Positions 10,338 to 21,082 of a stretch of 64,000 bases of DNA are shown in pieces. The notes below the pieces were generated by a model, which made no database searches, had not been told where the DNA came from, and worked only from the letters and a program-made list of their open reading frames with translations. Within the stretch, counting starts at the first letter, position 1, and each line of letters opens with the position of its first letter. Source of the stretch: Hypericum androsaemum (taxonomy: Eukaryota > Streptophyta > Magnoliopsida > Malpighiales > Hypericaceae); NCBI GenBank assembly GCA_963995505.1, contig OZ023180.1:10487301-10551300 (forward strand), given 5' to 3'. The position numbers and the translations under genes were made by a program.

Positions 10338-11090
10338 CAAGAATGGCTGATCCTCCCATTATTATTTCCTCATGAAAAGTGTAAAACATTCTTCGAAGTT
10401 GCAACAGATCGGAGCAAGCTACTATCTTTATCAGAACTGCCCAACAAGATGGACAAGTCTCCAACCTAGTTCGAAGAAACTGATCACCAAGTACCCCGAG
10501 TACGCAGCATCATACCGGTGACAGAAATACAATGTCATAATCTCGCTCTTCAGGCATCCATGCGGCATAAGAGAGTTCGAAGTTCGTCACCAAATGCATA
10601 ATCAGCAGCAGCAAGGAACAGGTTTGTGCATCATTTTGTGAGCCAGTGAAATGTTGACTGAGGAAGCAATCTAGTACATCAAGTATCATGAAGCTGACAT
10701 TGGTTGCAGATAAAAGATATCAATATCGTCGAGGCTTTTATATAATAAATATCTGATTTACTATTTTTTTTAATTTTACTTTTTTGCAGATTTTGTATTT
10801 TTCTACTTGGTTGAATAGGTATATTATCTTCTTTTTTTAAAGGATAATAGGTATATTATCTTAATTTGATAATTTCTACTTGACCAACAGCTTGTTAGCA
10901 AACGATCATTCCAATTTTCCTTGCATTCTCATCACTTGCCGTTTTTTACACACCAATATTTGTTACTATTATAAATTGAACTATATTTGGAGTATCTCTG
11001 GATATCTTTTTCTTACTCTGATTTGGAGCCCGGATTGAGTGCTGCTGGGATTTGGACATGGGCCGGCCCGCTCGCAGGGGCATTTTTGTA
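10338..11090. other. PPR 3' region and intergenic sequence
   Basis: Probably the 3' untranslated region of the PPR gene, followed by AT-rich sequence from about 10740. No further gene is seen. Confidence 0.45.
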
Positions 11091-11094
11091 ATTT

Positions 11095-11340
11095 TGTATC
11101 GTGTTGTACAATTGTTAGTTTCAGTTGTACCATCGTTATTCGCGTGTTGTACCATTGTTAGTTGCATAATGTAATACCACTGTTAGTCGCATGTTATACC
11201 ATTGTCTGATGCCAAACACGAGTGTATATCGCTCGTTGCACCAATGTGTATAAGATAGTTGTACTATTGTTAGCAGCTTTGTGCACCATTGTTAGCCGTA
11301 ATATGTACCATTGTTAGTCTCGACTGCACCATTGTTAACT
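11095..11340 (+). repeat. degenerate tandem repeat 'gttgtaccattgttagt'
   Basis: About ten imperfect units of roughly 20-28 bp, each with the core 'tgtaccattgttag'. It lies directly upstream of the kinesin fragment exon at 11365. Confidence 0.75.
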
Positions 11341-11747
11341 GGAGGTTATGGTCTTGCTCTTCAGGCAATTTTCAACGAAGACGCATCCGGGGATGTCATT
11401 GCCATGAGATTGCAAATTCAACAACTCATGGTAAGTTGCTTCTTAGACTTAGAATTGAAAATCTTCCTTAAGATTATTTTTGACATGCAAAAGAAGATGG
11501 ATTTATTCCGCTACTTTGTGTTTTAGTCATCAAGTCAAGTTGCCACTTCCCTTAATTAAAAGCTATATTGGTTATTTTCAGAAAGAAGTTGCCCGCCTGC
11601 GTGGTTCAAGCAATGGAGCTGAAAAAGCAGATACTGATACTTCAGCGCTAGGCTTTCCAGGATCTTTGAAGTGGGGTGGGCTAAGTTTTTTTAGTCCATT
11701 GGCATCTGCAAAAAAGACAACTCATGTGTCTACTGGTTGTTGGTATG

Positions 11748-11980
11748 TGTTGGAGATAAGAGTTGTTACGTTCAAGTTCAAGTTGTTCCGCTGGGCATTA
11801 TCTTATCTCCCCATCCATTAGTTCAACTAGCATCTTTATCTAGCAGTTCATGTTTTTGTATTTTGATTACACGTTATCACTCTAGCTAGAATATAGCTCC
11901 TATCGGTTGTGTACGGGGCTATATAATATGCACTCAGTTTGCTTAATAAGATCAGCGGCTTAAGCTCATTAAAATCATCA
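11748..11980 (+). repeat. copia-1 5' LTR
   Basis: The LTR runs from TGTTGG to CATCA, with a TATAATATG sequence near 11920 that could act as the U3 TATA box. It is directly followed by the primer-binding site at 11981-11992. Confidence 0.95.
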
Positions 11981-12068
11981 TGGTATCAGAGCAGAAAATC
12001 TGATCCATAAACTCCACCCAAAATAAGCCATCTACCTGCCGCACAATTACTATCCTACACAAAACAAA

Positions 12069-15000
12069 ATGTCAAGAAATGGGAATGGTACAGCGACCGA
12101 TATGCTGTCACCATATTTCCTTCACCCCTCGGACAATCTGGGGCAAATCAATGTGAGTGAGTTGCTCAATGAGAGGAACTACTCGGACTGGGTCCGTGAA
12201 AAGACCAATTATTTGTTGGCGAAAAACAAATTGGGGTTTGTCGACGGCACTATCACCAAGCCTGAAGCGAACTCGGCCGACTACAACAGCTGGCTGCGAT
12301 GTGATGCGATGGTCAAGGGATGGTTAGCCATCGCCATTGACAAAGAAGTTAGAGGAAGCATCTGATATGCAAAATCGGCGCACGAGGTTTGGGCCGAACT
12401 CAAAGAAAGGTTTGGGAAGAGTAGCGCACCGAGAGCATATGACTTACGTCGATCGGTGTCCTTGTTGCACTAGGATAGAATGTCGGTGTCGGCATACTTT
12501 TCCAAATTAAATTCATTATTGGACAAGATTGAGTCCAACTCACCGATGGCTAAATGCACCTGTAATGCTCGATCCAAATATGCGACGGTACGTGAACAAG
12601 AGCAGCTCTACGTATTTCTGATGGGCTTGGACGATGTCTTTGGGACGATTACGTCTCAGATTCTAAGCACTAAACCTCTACCAAGCTTGGGAGAGGCGTA
12701 TCACTTGATATTGGAAGACGAACAAACTCGTCACATCGTAGCTTCAAGACTGCCAGTAGCAGAGGTGGCCGCCTTCCAAATAGGAGGATATGGTTGCACC
12801 AGCAAGGATCCGTCATATCGGAAAAATGTGACGAAGGAGAAGACCAAATGCCATCACTGCCAAACCCCTGGTCACTCCAAAGACCAGTGTTTTAAACTGG
12901 TCAGGTATCCAGACTGGTGGAAAAGAGATGAGGATCGTGATGGCAGGAGAAAGGAGAGGACAGGACCTGTGGTTGCTCGAAGATAGCCTCCGAACGCTGC
13001 GCAGGTTGGGTCAGATGCAAGCCCAATCCCGGGCTTATCTGCTGATCAGTATTCACGTTTACTGCAGGTGTTATCGCCAGGGGGAGAGACCAATGCTCTT
13101 TGTGTTCGAGATCCTAGTGCCGAGATTCATATGGCTGGTACGAACATGGGGCATCGTCCTTGGATTATAGATTCCGGGGCAACAAAACACATATGTTGTG
13201 ATGCTAACTTGTTTTTAGGACTCATGAAAACAGCAAACGCACCAGTAAAAATACCTACTGGCCACAACATACCTGTAGAGGGAGTCGGCACTGTGCATCT
13301 CCAAAATGGGATCACACTGAAAAATGTTTTGCATATTCCAACTTTTCAGTGCAACCTTATCTCTGTTCAATGATTGGCGGAGGAATTAAAATGTGCTCTA
13401 ACGTTTGTTGCAAATACATGTGTATTGCAGGACCTACCTTCGAGGACCCTGATTGGAGTGGATAGGCACCGCAATGGTTTATATCTCTTGGAGCCAACTT
13501 CTAATGCATGGGTGGTCATGCATGTCAACAAAGGGACTTCAACAAGCGTCTGGCATGAGAGATTGCGGCACCCATCTCATGAGAAGTTAGTTCATTTACA
13601 ACATTTATGTAAGACGATTCGGTCAAATCACAAACTCCTTCCTTTCCGATCAATTCAATAAAGACCGACTCTTGTTTTGCCTTAATACACTACGACATAT
13701 GGGGCCCTTACAAGACTGTTTCGCTTTCGGGGGCTCATTATTTCTTATCAATTGTTGACGATTATAGCCAAGGAGTTTGGGTTTATCTGATGCGTCATAA
13801 GTCTGACCTTGTAAAATTTTTAATTTATGTTTTGCAATGTGATTGAAACTCAATTTGATAAAAAGGTGCGCCAAATACGGATGGACAATAGTTTGGAATT
13901 CCAATCCCAAGTTATGATATACTTTTATAGGCAAACTGGCATATTATTACAAATAAGTTATCCGTACACGCCCCAACAAAACAATGTGGTGGAACACAAG
14001 CATAGGTACATTTTGGAAACCGCTTGCACCCTACTATTTCATTCTACCATGCCGACTGATTTTTGGGGGGAAAGCGTGCTCACGGAAGTCTATTTGATCA
14101 ACCGATTACCTACTACAGTCACAACCAATAAGATGCCATATGAGGTACTATTTGGTAAAGTGCCTACCTATGCCCATTTATGATCATTTGGTTGCTTAGT
14201 TTATGTTATGTGCCTGCCCCACATAGAGACAAGTTCCAAGAATAGAGTCGTCAATGTGTCTTTGTGGGATACCCCGAGGGACAAAAATGTTATCGTATGT
14301 TTGATTTAAAAGAAAGATGCATCTATCATACACGAGACGTTATCTTTTTGGAAAATGTTTACCCGTTCAAGGAGGCATCCACGCTATCTGCATTGAGACC
14401 TACCTCTCTGGATTCAATGGTCTATGATGATTTACCATCAATGGACCACCAACCTGTGCTAGCTCATCCGGACAACCATGATGAGCATACTGCTCCAATT
14501 ATTTTTGGACGAAGGGGTCAACCCGATTGATGAGCATCCTCCTGAACCTTTGGTACCGATCAAAGATAATCAAAATACTTTGGCTCCCCGACGCAGCACA
14601 CGACCAAAGAAAGCTCCTTGTCACTTGGAAGAGTTCAAAACATGCATGCCACCCTCTATTGACCACCCGCGTCCTACTCCTCTACCATCTGGGAACTCGA
14701 CGGTACATCCCCTTACACATTTTATCTCGTACTCACATTTTTCTGACTCTCATAAAGCTTTTCTTGTGGCCACCACGAAGCAAGATGAGCCCAAAACTTA
14801 TTTACAGGCCGTTAAACACGCTGAATGAAGGGAGGCCATGCATCGTGAAATTCAAGCACTCGAGTCCAACGGTATCTGGAATCTCGAATATCTTCCACCT
14901 GAAAAGAAAGCAATCTACTCCAAATGGGTTTACAAAATAAAGTACCAGCCTAATGGAGATATCGAACACTACAAGGCCTGTTTGGTCGTTAAGGGCTATA

Positions 15001-16321
15001 CTCAAATTGAGGGCATCGACTTTCATGACTCTTTTGCTCCTATTGCAAAATTAGTCAATGTCCGTACCTTGCTCGCTGTTGTAGTCCAACGTGGCTGGTT
15101 CATCACTCAATTGGATGTCAACAGTACGTTCTTGCACGGAGACCTCCACGAAGCTATCTATATGAAATTACAGAAAGGTTATCCTTCTCCCACTGATTTG
15201 CGCGTATGTTGTTTTCGCAAGTCGCTCTATGGCCTTCGTCAAGCTTCGCGTAACTGGTACCACAAGTTCACTCAAGCTCTATTGCATATTGGGTTTATCC
15301 AGTGCCATTCCAACACATCCTTATTTCGGTTTGCCAAAGAACACATCCTACTATTTGCTCTAATCTACGTGGACGATGTTATATTGTCTGGAAATGTGGA
15401 TGGCAAAATCAAGGAGGTGACCACTTATCTGGATGTTAAATTCAGAATCAAAGACCTTGGCGCTCTTAAATATTTTTTGGCTTTGAAGGTGCCCGTTCTG
15501 CCAATAGTTTGGTTTTAAGTTAGCGTAAATACACGCTCGACATTCTCAAAGATAGCAAAAAGCGAGGAGGTCGGCCGGCTTCTTTCCCTATAGAACAAAA
15601 TCATCACCTAGTCGAGGCACCGAATGCTGCTCCAGTTGATGGTGGTCGATACAGACGCTTGGTTGGCCATCTATTCTATCTCACAGTCACTCAACCGGAC
15701 ATTGCATATGTCATAAGTGTTTTGAGTCAGTTTGTCACCAATCAGCAACCAGCTCATGTCGACGCAGCAGATAAAGTCATACATTATCTAAAGCAGTCAC
15801 CAGGACAAGGCATTTTTCTACCATCTGTTGGCAAGTCCACCATGACGGCCTATTGTGATGCTTATTGGGGAGGTTGTCCCATGACATGGCACTCTCGCAC
15901 ATGTTACTTTATAATGTTTGGTGGTTTGCACATTTCTTGGCGCACCAAGAAGCAGTCCGTGGTTGCTAGGTCTTCCGCCGAGGCTGAATATATAGCAATA
16001 GCTGCCACTGTTAGTGAGCTTATCTAGTTACGTTGGCTGCTCCACGAGTTGTGCGCTCCACAATGCATGCTAATGCCTCTCTACTGTGACAACCAAGTAG
16101 TTCTCTACATAGTCGCTAATCCCGTTTACCATGAACGTACTAAATACGTTGAAATGGACTGCTACTTTGTTCGTGAACATGTCCAATCCAATGAAATCTC
16201 CCCGCGAAAGATTGCAAGTGCCGGTCAATTAGCTGATATATTCACCAAAGCCTTGGGGCATCACCGTTTTCATTATCTCCTCGGCAAGTTGGGCATTACG
16301 AATCTCCATGCACCAACTTGA
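12069..16321 (+). pseudogene. copia-1 gag-pol polyprotein, inactive
   Basis: The order is that of Ty1-copia. Gag starts at 12069 (LSPYFLHPSDN, then KNKLGFVDGTI) and has a CCHC zinc knuckle near 12850 (CHHCQTPGHSKDQC). Next are the protease with WIIDSGATKHIC near 13165, the GAG-pre-integrase WHERLRHPSHEK near 13550, integrase pieces about 13680-14260, reverse transcriptase about 14838-15518 with YVDDVILSG, and RNase H about 15659-16321 with YCDAYWGG and SSAEAEYIA. Several stops and frameshifts break it (for example after 12365, about 13372, 13660-13830 and 16027), so no full polyprotein can be made. Confidence 0.92.
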
Positions 16322-16328
16322 AGGAGAG

Positions 16329-16560
16329 TGTTGGAGATAAGAGTTGTTACGTTCAAGTTTGAGTTGTTCCGCTGGGCATATCTTATCTCCTCATCCATTA
16401 GTTCAACTAGCATCTTTATCTAGAAGTTCATGTTTTTGTATTTTGATTACACGTTATCACTCTAGCTAGAATATAGCAGCTATCGGTTGTGTACGGGGCT
16501 ATATAATATGTACTCAGTTTACTTAATAAGATCAGCGGCTTAAGCTCATTAAAATCATCA
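16329..16560 (+). repeat. copia-1 3' LTR
   Basis: Second copy of the LTR at 11748-11980, about 96-97 percent alike by eye, followed by the target copy GTATG. Confidence 0.95.
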
Positions 16561-16774
16561 GTATGCTTGTTAACAAGAATCTGTGATGTAATTGATAGCT
16601 TTACCATTGTCCTTTTTCACTTCAATTTTTCAGAAAAAGGATCATGACTATGAAGTGGCCCTTGTTGGAGCTCTTAGAAGGGTAAATGACAAGGATATAT
16701 CATTGAAAGCTTTAGCAGCCGAGAATCAGGCAGCTATGCATCTGGTAGGCACAACAAAGCTTCTCTCTAAACGT

Positions 16775-16925
16775 TCACTAGACTTCACGTTGCTTGATGA
16801 ATTTTTGCACCAACTTTTGTTTGCAAACGTCTTCCGCAGTGTACTTCACCTTCACGGACTCCCATATTTCCCGTGCCTCTTTGAAGGAACAGTACACATC
16901 GAAAATTTTAGACATGGTACAAGCA
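16775..16925 (-). pseudogene. copia gag fragment
   Basis: The minus strand reads YCSFKEAREIWESVKVKYT and AEDVCKQKLV, which resembles the UBN2-type Gag of copia elements (the 'AKEIWDSLEEKY' block). It lies just after the last kinesin exon and has no LTRs of its own. Confidence 0.5.
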
Positions 16926-16929
16926 CTGC

Positions 16930-18000
16930 TAAAAACCAAAAAACAACAAGGTGAACCTCCCTGCATGATGGCCCAAAATGTAGATGAAGGACATGACCTT
17001 CTCACTGAATTTGCCAAGAAAAAATCACTCCACGAAGAAGAAAAAATCCGGGACAATACAAAAATGGAGGCGAGAAGCACAATAGAAAAACTATTTATCT
17101 CATGGGATGGTGAAACGTCAGATTTTCTTCAATCTATTAATGACATTGAGATTGATATTGACTGTGTAATAAGTTTAATTATTAACTATTTTGGCTATAT
17201 ATTTTTGAAAATAAAATTTTATTTGTTCAAAAAAAGGTATCGATATTAATGAATTTTTATATGTTCGAAATGCATTGATATTCATAAATGAACACTTTTG
17301 GAGAGGTTCTCTCAATAATATTCTTTACATTCGTGAGGTTTAATCAATCGTTTGAATCTTAGTAGACAAGTTAGCAAGAATTATAAACCAAAAATAAGAT
17401 TTTGAACTCAAATTCAGAAAATATAAAAAATAAGACAAAATTTTATCACAATTTAAATTTTCTCTAGCTTAACTCAAAATTTATGGGCTCAACAATATTA
17501 TAATATCATTTGATTTTGGATAAAACGAAATAAAGAAACGCCTCCATCCTCAGGGAGTTCAAAGTCCTAACACGTCAACATGATTTTTTTTTATAATCTA
17601 GTATCTGGGGTAGTGAACCGAATAATATAGTTTTTAACCGGTAGCACTTTTGAAAGATGAAAAAATTCTTTAAAAAAGTATTCATCGTTTTCAACGATTC
17701 GAAATCCAAACCTCATTATAATCTGGTATTGGTTTAGGGGTATTTTTGGCCGTTAAAAAATATCTCGCCGGAAAATTGACTGAAATATGTATTTCGGGAC
17801 TAGTCAATTGATTTTATAAATATGAGAGACTTCTCAATATTAGAATTAACTAATCTATTAAAATAGCTGGGACCTATAACTAACTTACCGATAACTTAAA
17901 GAACCAAAAGGATGAGGGGCCAGAAATGGTAGGTCCGCTCCTGAATACAATTCTATTACGGATAAGGAAACAAAACCCCAAGAATTAATGTACCACCACC
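16930..18000. other. intergenic AT-rich region
   Basis: No supported gene. An open frame of 100-150 codons around 16794-17249 (+) overlaps the minus-strand gag fragment and matches nothing I know. At 17736-17895 there is a second copy of the repeat end found next to the ORC5 fragment. Confidence 0.4.
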
Positions 18001-18004
18001 TCCC

Positions 18005-18530
18005 TTAAAAAGAGCACTAAACTAAGTAAGTGCGGACAAATTGATCATAAGGCAAAAAATCCCATAAACTCAGACGAAGAGGACAGGCTTTGGACTCTCG
18101 CCAGGCGAAAGGCAGTGGTACGACACTCGAGGATCTCCCCTTGTAAGTCATCGTTCACATCTGCTCCTTCCTCCCAACAATATCCGCCATCCTCATCTCC
18201 AAGGTCTCGTGCCGGTCCCGCCAACTGTGGACCCGGTCCCCATCCCTGACTTTCGAGATCCCGGGCTTGAACTCTTTAAGCAGTAGGAAAGGACGTCGAT
18301 CGGCCGGGAGTTGAAGCCCGGGATTTCGAAGGTCAGTGATGGGGACCGGGCCCACAGTTGGCGGAACCGGCGCGAGACCATGGATGTGAGGACGGCAGTT
18401 AGAGTTGGGAGGAACGAGAAGATGTGCACGATGACTTCCACCGGGAGGTCCGCCATGGTCGAGTTTATGGGATTTTTGCCTTACTGATCAATTTGGCCGC
18501 CTCTACTTGGTTTAGTGCTTTTATTTTATC
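18005..18530. repeat. inverted duplication of an F-box gene start (long hairpin)
   Basis: The left arm (about 18005-18275) and right arm (about 18308-18530) are inverted copies separated by a loop of about 32 bp. Matching includes non-coding flank: 'caaattgatca', 'aaggcaaaaa' and 'tcccataaactc' occur on the left and, reverse-complemented, on the right. The arms then run through the coding start of an F-box protein. The left arm has about 45 extra bases near 18080-18125. Each arm is imperfect, with scattered mismatches, so a transcript would fold as a long bulged hairpin. Confidence 0.85.
18290..18456 (-). pseudogene. F-box protein N-terminal fragment (right arm)
   Basis: The frame starts ATGGCGGACCTCCCGGTGG and gives a near-complete F-box: DLPVEVIVHIFSFLPTL followed by SRRFRQLWARSPSL. 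The homology ends about 55 residues in, where the inverted copy begins. The left arm carries the same F-box on the plus strand (FLPTISAILISKVSCRSRQL) with an in-frame stop (DLPL then TAA). Neither arm can make a complete F-box protein. Confidence 0.75.
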
Positions 18531-18719
18531 AGGTTCACTAACCTAACTAATCACATTTCCAGTTTTAGTAGAATTTTTTATGAGAAAATTATCCCAATAA
18601 TTATTTAACAATATTGTATTCTTGAATGTTCTATAACGAGTTGATGTAATTTTTGTTGTTGTTGGATTTAGTGCTCTTACTATGAAAAATGGTGGTACTT
18701 TAATTCCTCGGGTATTGTT

Positions 18720-19075
18720 ACAATATCTAGAATGCAATTGTAACCTGGCTCCTCATCCTTCTGATTTTTTTTCAAAAAAAAATTTACTTGTGGTTTAGTC
18801 TATTTGCATATTATTATTTTGTGGTTTCAAAATGTTGGATAAGTAATAATAAATTTTCAAATTAACATTCCTTTGAGTAATACACTCCACTATTTAGATT
18901 ACCATATCTAGAATACAATTGTAATCCAGCTCCTCATCCTTCTGATTTTTTTAAATTCACTATGTGTTTCGCCTATTTGCACATCATGACTTCGTGGTTT
19001 CAAAATGTTTGAGCAACTAATATAAAATTTTCAAATTAATACTCTACTATTTGAGTAAACTACTAAATTTTTGGA
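18720..19075 (+). repeat. two-copy tandem duplication, period about 180 bp
   Basis: Copy 1 begins 'acaatatctagaatgcaattg' at about 18720 and copy 2 'accatatctagaatacaattg' at about 18900. Both continue through 'ctcctcatccttctgattttttt' and 'gtggtttcaaaatgtt'. The sequence is non-coding. Confidence 0.75.
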
Positions 19076-19079
19076 TAAA

Positions 19080-20105
19080 AGTACCTCTAAGTATCACTAA
19101 ATTAAAATTATAAATATAAATTAAAAATATGAAAAACATTACAAGAGCCGGAAATATTTTTTATTTTTTTGTTTGTTTCGAAAGATAATTTAAAATCAAA
19201 ATTTTTCCTTAGGAATATTTTTGTCTAAAAAGTTTACCCAAATAGTGGAATGTCATTTTCAAAAATCTCTGTTACTAGTTCGGACATTTTGAAACCACAT
19301 GATAATTAGGATCCCTCGGGATGGAGGTGTTTCTTTATTTCCAATTTTTTCAAAATCATATCGTATTTGAATATTTATTGAGCTGATAAATTTTTATTTA
19401 AGCCAAAAGAAATGGTGATAAGGTTTTGTCCAGTAATTTAGCATTCTTATAATTTCTGATTTTGAGTTCAAAATCTTATTATCATAACTAGAATAAATTT
19501 GTACATTTGATCTAATTTCTTAATGATAAATTTTTATTTTATTTGGAATGAAACTTTTATTTAATTATTTAGGAATTTTTTATTATTTTAAAACAAATTA
19601 AGGATATTGTAAAAATTGTGAAAAAAATATAAGTTATTATATACAAAAATCTAATTGTCTTGACTCGATGTCCAAACTAAGAGGGGCAGTGTCAAAGGGC
19701 ATATAACCTAATGGCATAAAGTATTATCAAATTTAAGAAAATGTACGGTGTAAGCCTTGGCAATGTCATGGTTGTTGTAAAAATTTATCTTTCCAACAAA
19801 ACTAAGAGAGGTAGTGCATTTAATTATCACTCATGAAGGAATTGATCATAAATTTCTCAGTTCTCACAGAAAGTACCACCAAATTTCCACATATGGTAAG
19901 CTGCAGATATGATAAGCTACAAATATGGTATGCTCCATGTATGGTAAGTTTTAGTATGTAGTCTCCTGATATAGTAAGTTAATATATGGAAATTTCCGTA
20001 TATGGTAGTTAGCAATCTCATGAAGAAGACAAAACTAAGTGAAACAACAAGGGCTCAAATTTAGTGGGGACATGGGTCATCCCCATCGAAAGGAATAGGG
20101 GCAAT
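19080..20105. other. intergenic AT-rich region
   Basis: No gene. At 19885-20010 a short word, 'atatggtaagct', recurs five to six times with changes. Confidence 0.5.
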
Positions 20106-20110
20106 ATTAG

Positions 20111-20320
20111 TGTTGGAATAAAATTGAATGAAAGTTCAATGCAAAGCCCATAATGGAAGGCACAAGTGGAAAGCCCAAAGTGGAAATGGAAAGTGGCAAT
20201 CCCACATTGGAAAGTGCAACAAGTTTTCTCTAGTTTATAAGGAGATGCTCCTTATTGACTAGGAAATAAGTTGACCACCTGGAAGGATGGCCAACTCGGA
20301 CCACGACGATGATGGTGCGT

Positions 20321-20368
<48 letters not shown>

Positions 20369-21053
20369 CGTGTGCGCACGTGCACGCGCGTGTGCGTATG
20401 CTTGTGCGCATGAAGCATTGGACGCAGGTCGCAATGGGCGCATTGGACGCAGGTCGCAATGGGCACTTTGTGGTGCACTTGGCACTTCGCACGTGCGTAT
20501 CGTCTGGAGAAGCCTTAAGACTTTTGCCAGATTTTGGGAGAGCTACGAGCTGTGTGCAATGTAGCTCGCGAAAGGAGGCGAGCTGGCCTAACGGTTGAAG
20601 GGACACCAGCGTGCGTCCAAAAACTGGAATGTCCTGGAGGCTTCTAGATTGCCACCAAAGAGGCACGAGGAGTGCCTGGAAGGACTGAGGCCAAAGAGAC
20701 ACCTCGGCTCCCAGAAATGTGAGAGCATAGTGCCCCCTCGGAAGTACCTGGCAGCCATTCGGATTCCAGCCATCCTTGCCTATAAATAGGCCATTCCCCC
20801 TTATTTGCATCTATCCCAACTACAAGTGCATAAGCATTCATTAGCATTCATTAGAAATTCCAAGGTACACCTGAAGCTTCGAGGGTCGTTGTGCTACGAA
20901 CTCAGAAGTAGCCTAGTCGTTGTATCTTGGGGACGATTGCCGCAGCCCGTAAAGTACTGAATACGGGGCAATCTCGTCTTACGGAGAAAGAATCCAACTC
21001 TTGCCTCGACTATCAAAGATCCTAATCAAGTGCATCACCTCCGACAAACAATA
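20111..21053 (+). repeat. copia-2 5' LTR with GAGCAC microsatellite
   Basis: An LTR of about 943 bp. At 20314-20370 it carries a run of 'cacgag' units followed by alternating purine-pyrimidine sequence (gtgtgcgcacgtgcacgcgcgtgtgcg), a candidate Z-DNA stretch in U3. The TATA box is at 20781-20788. Confidence 0.95.
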
Positions 21054-21082
21054 ATCGTAAGACGAGATCTGTGTACTTGAAG

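Larger units (their letters stand above)
11748..16560 (+). mobile_element. Ty1-copia retrotransposon (copia-1)
   Basis: Two LTRs of about 232 bp (11748-11980 and 16329-16560), both starting TGTTGGAGATAAGAG and ending ATCATCA, flank a gag-pol region. They are flanked by the 5-bp target duplication GTATG (11743-11747 and 16561-16565). A primer-binding site TGGTATCAGAGC (initiator Met-tRNA type) follows the left LTR directly, and a purine tract (GAAGGAGAG) precedes the right one. The LTRs differ at about eight bases and one indel by eye, so the insertion is not recent. The element lies inside an intron of the kinesin fragment. Confidence 0.95.
11365..16746 (+). pseudogene. KIN12E: three-exon fragment of a KIN-12E type kinesin, interrupted by copia-1
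   Basis: Exon a (11365-11430) reads AIFNEDASGDVIAMRLQIQQ and ends at a GTAAGT donor. Exon b starts at 11582 after a TTTTCAG acceptor (KEVARLRG) and ends near 11725-11742. Exon c (16634-16746) follows a CAG acceptor and reads DHDYEVALVGALRR then LAAENQAAMHL, ending at a GTAGG donor. These blocks match, in order, the region after the motor domain of plant KIN-12E (phragmoplast-associated class-12 kinesins). Copia-1 sits in the intron between b and c, close to the donor. Only about 95 residues of a protein of more than 1000 are present. No motor domain (P-loop, switch) lies upstream and no further exons lie downstream, so this is a relic or captured fragment. Confidence 0.7.

Noticed and set aside
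16794..17249. A 151-codon plus-strand frame following the last kinesin exon
   Set aside because: No match to KIN-12E downstream sequence or any other family; part of it is antisense to a copia gag fragment.
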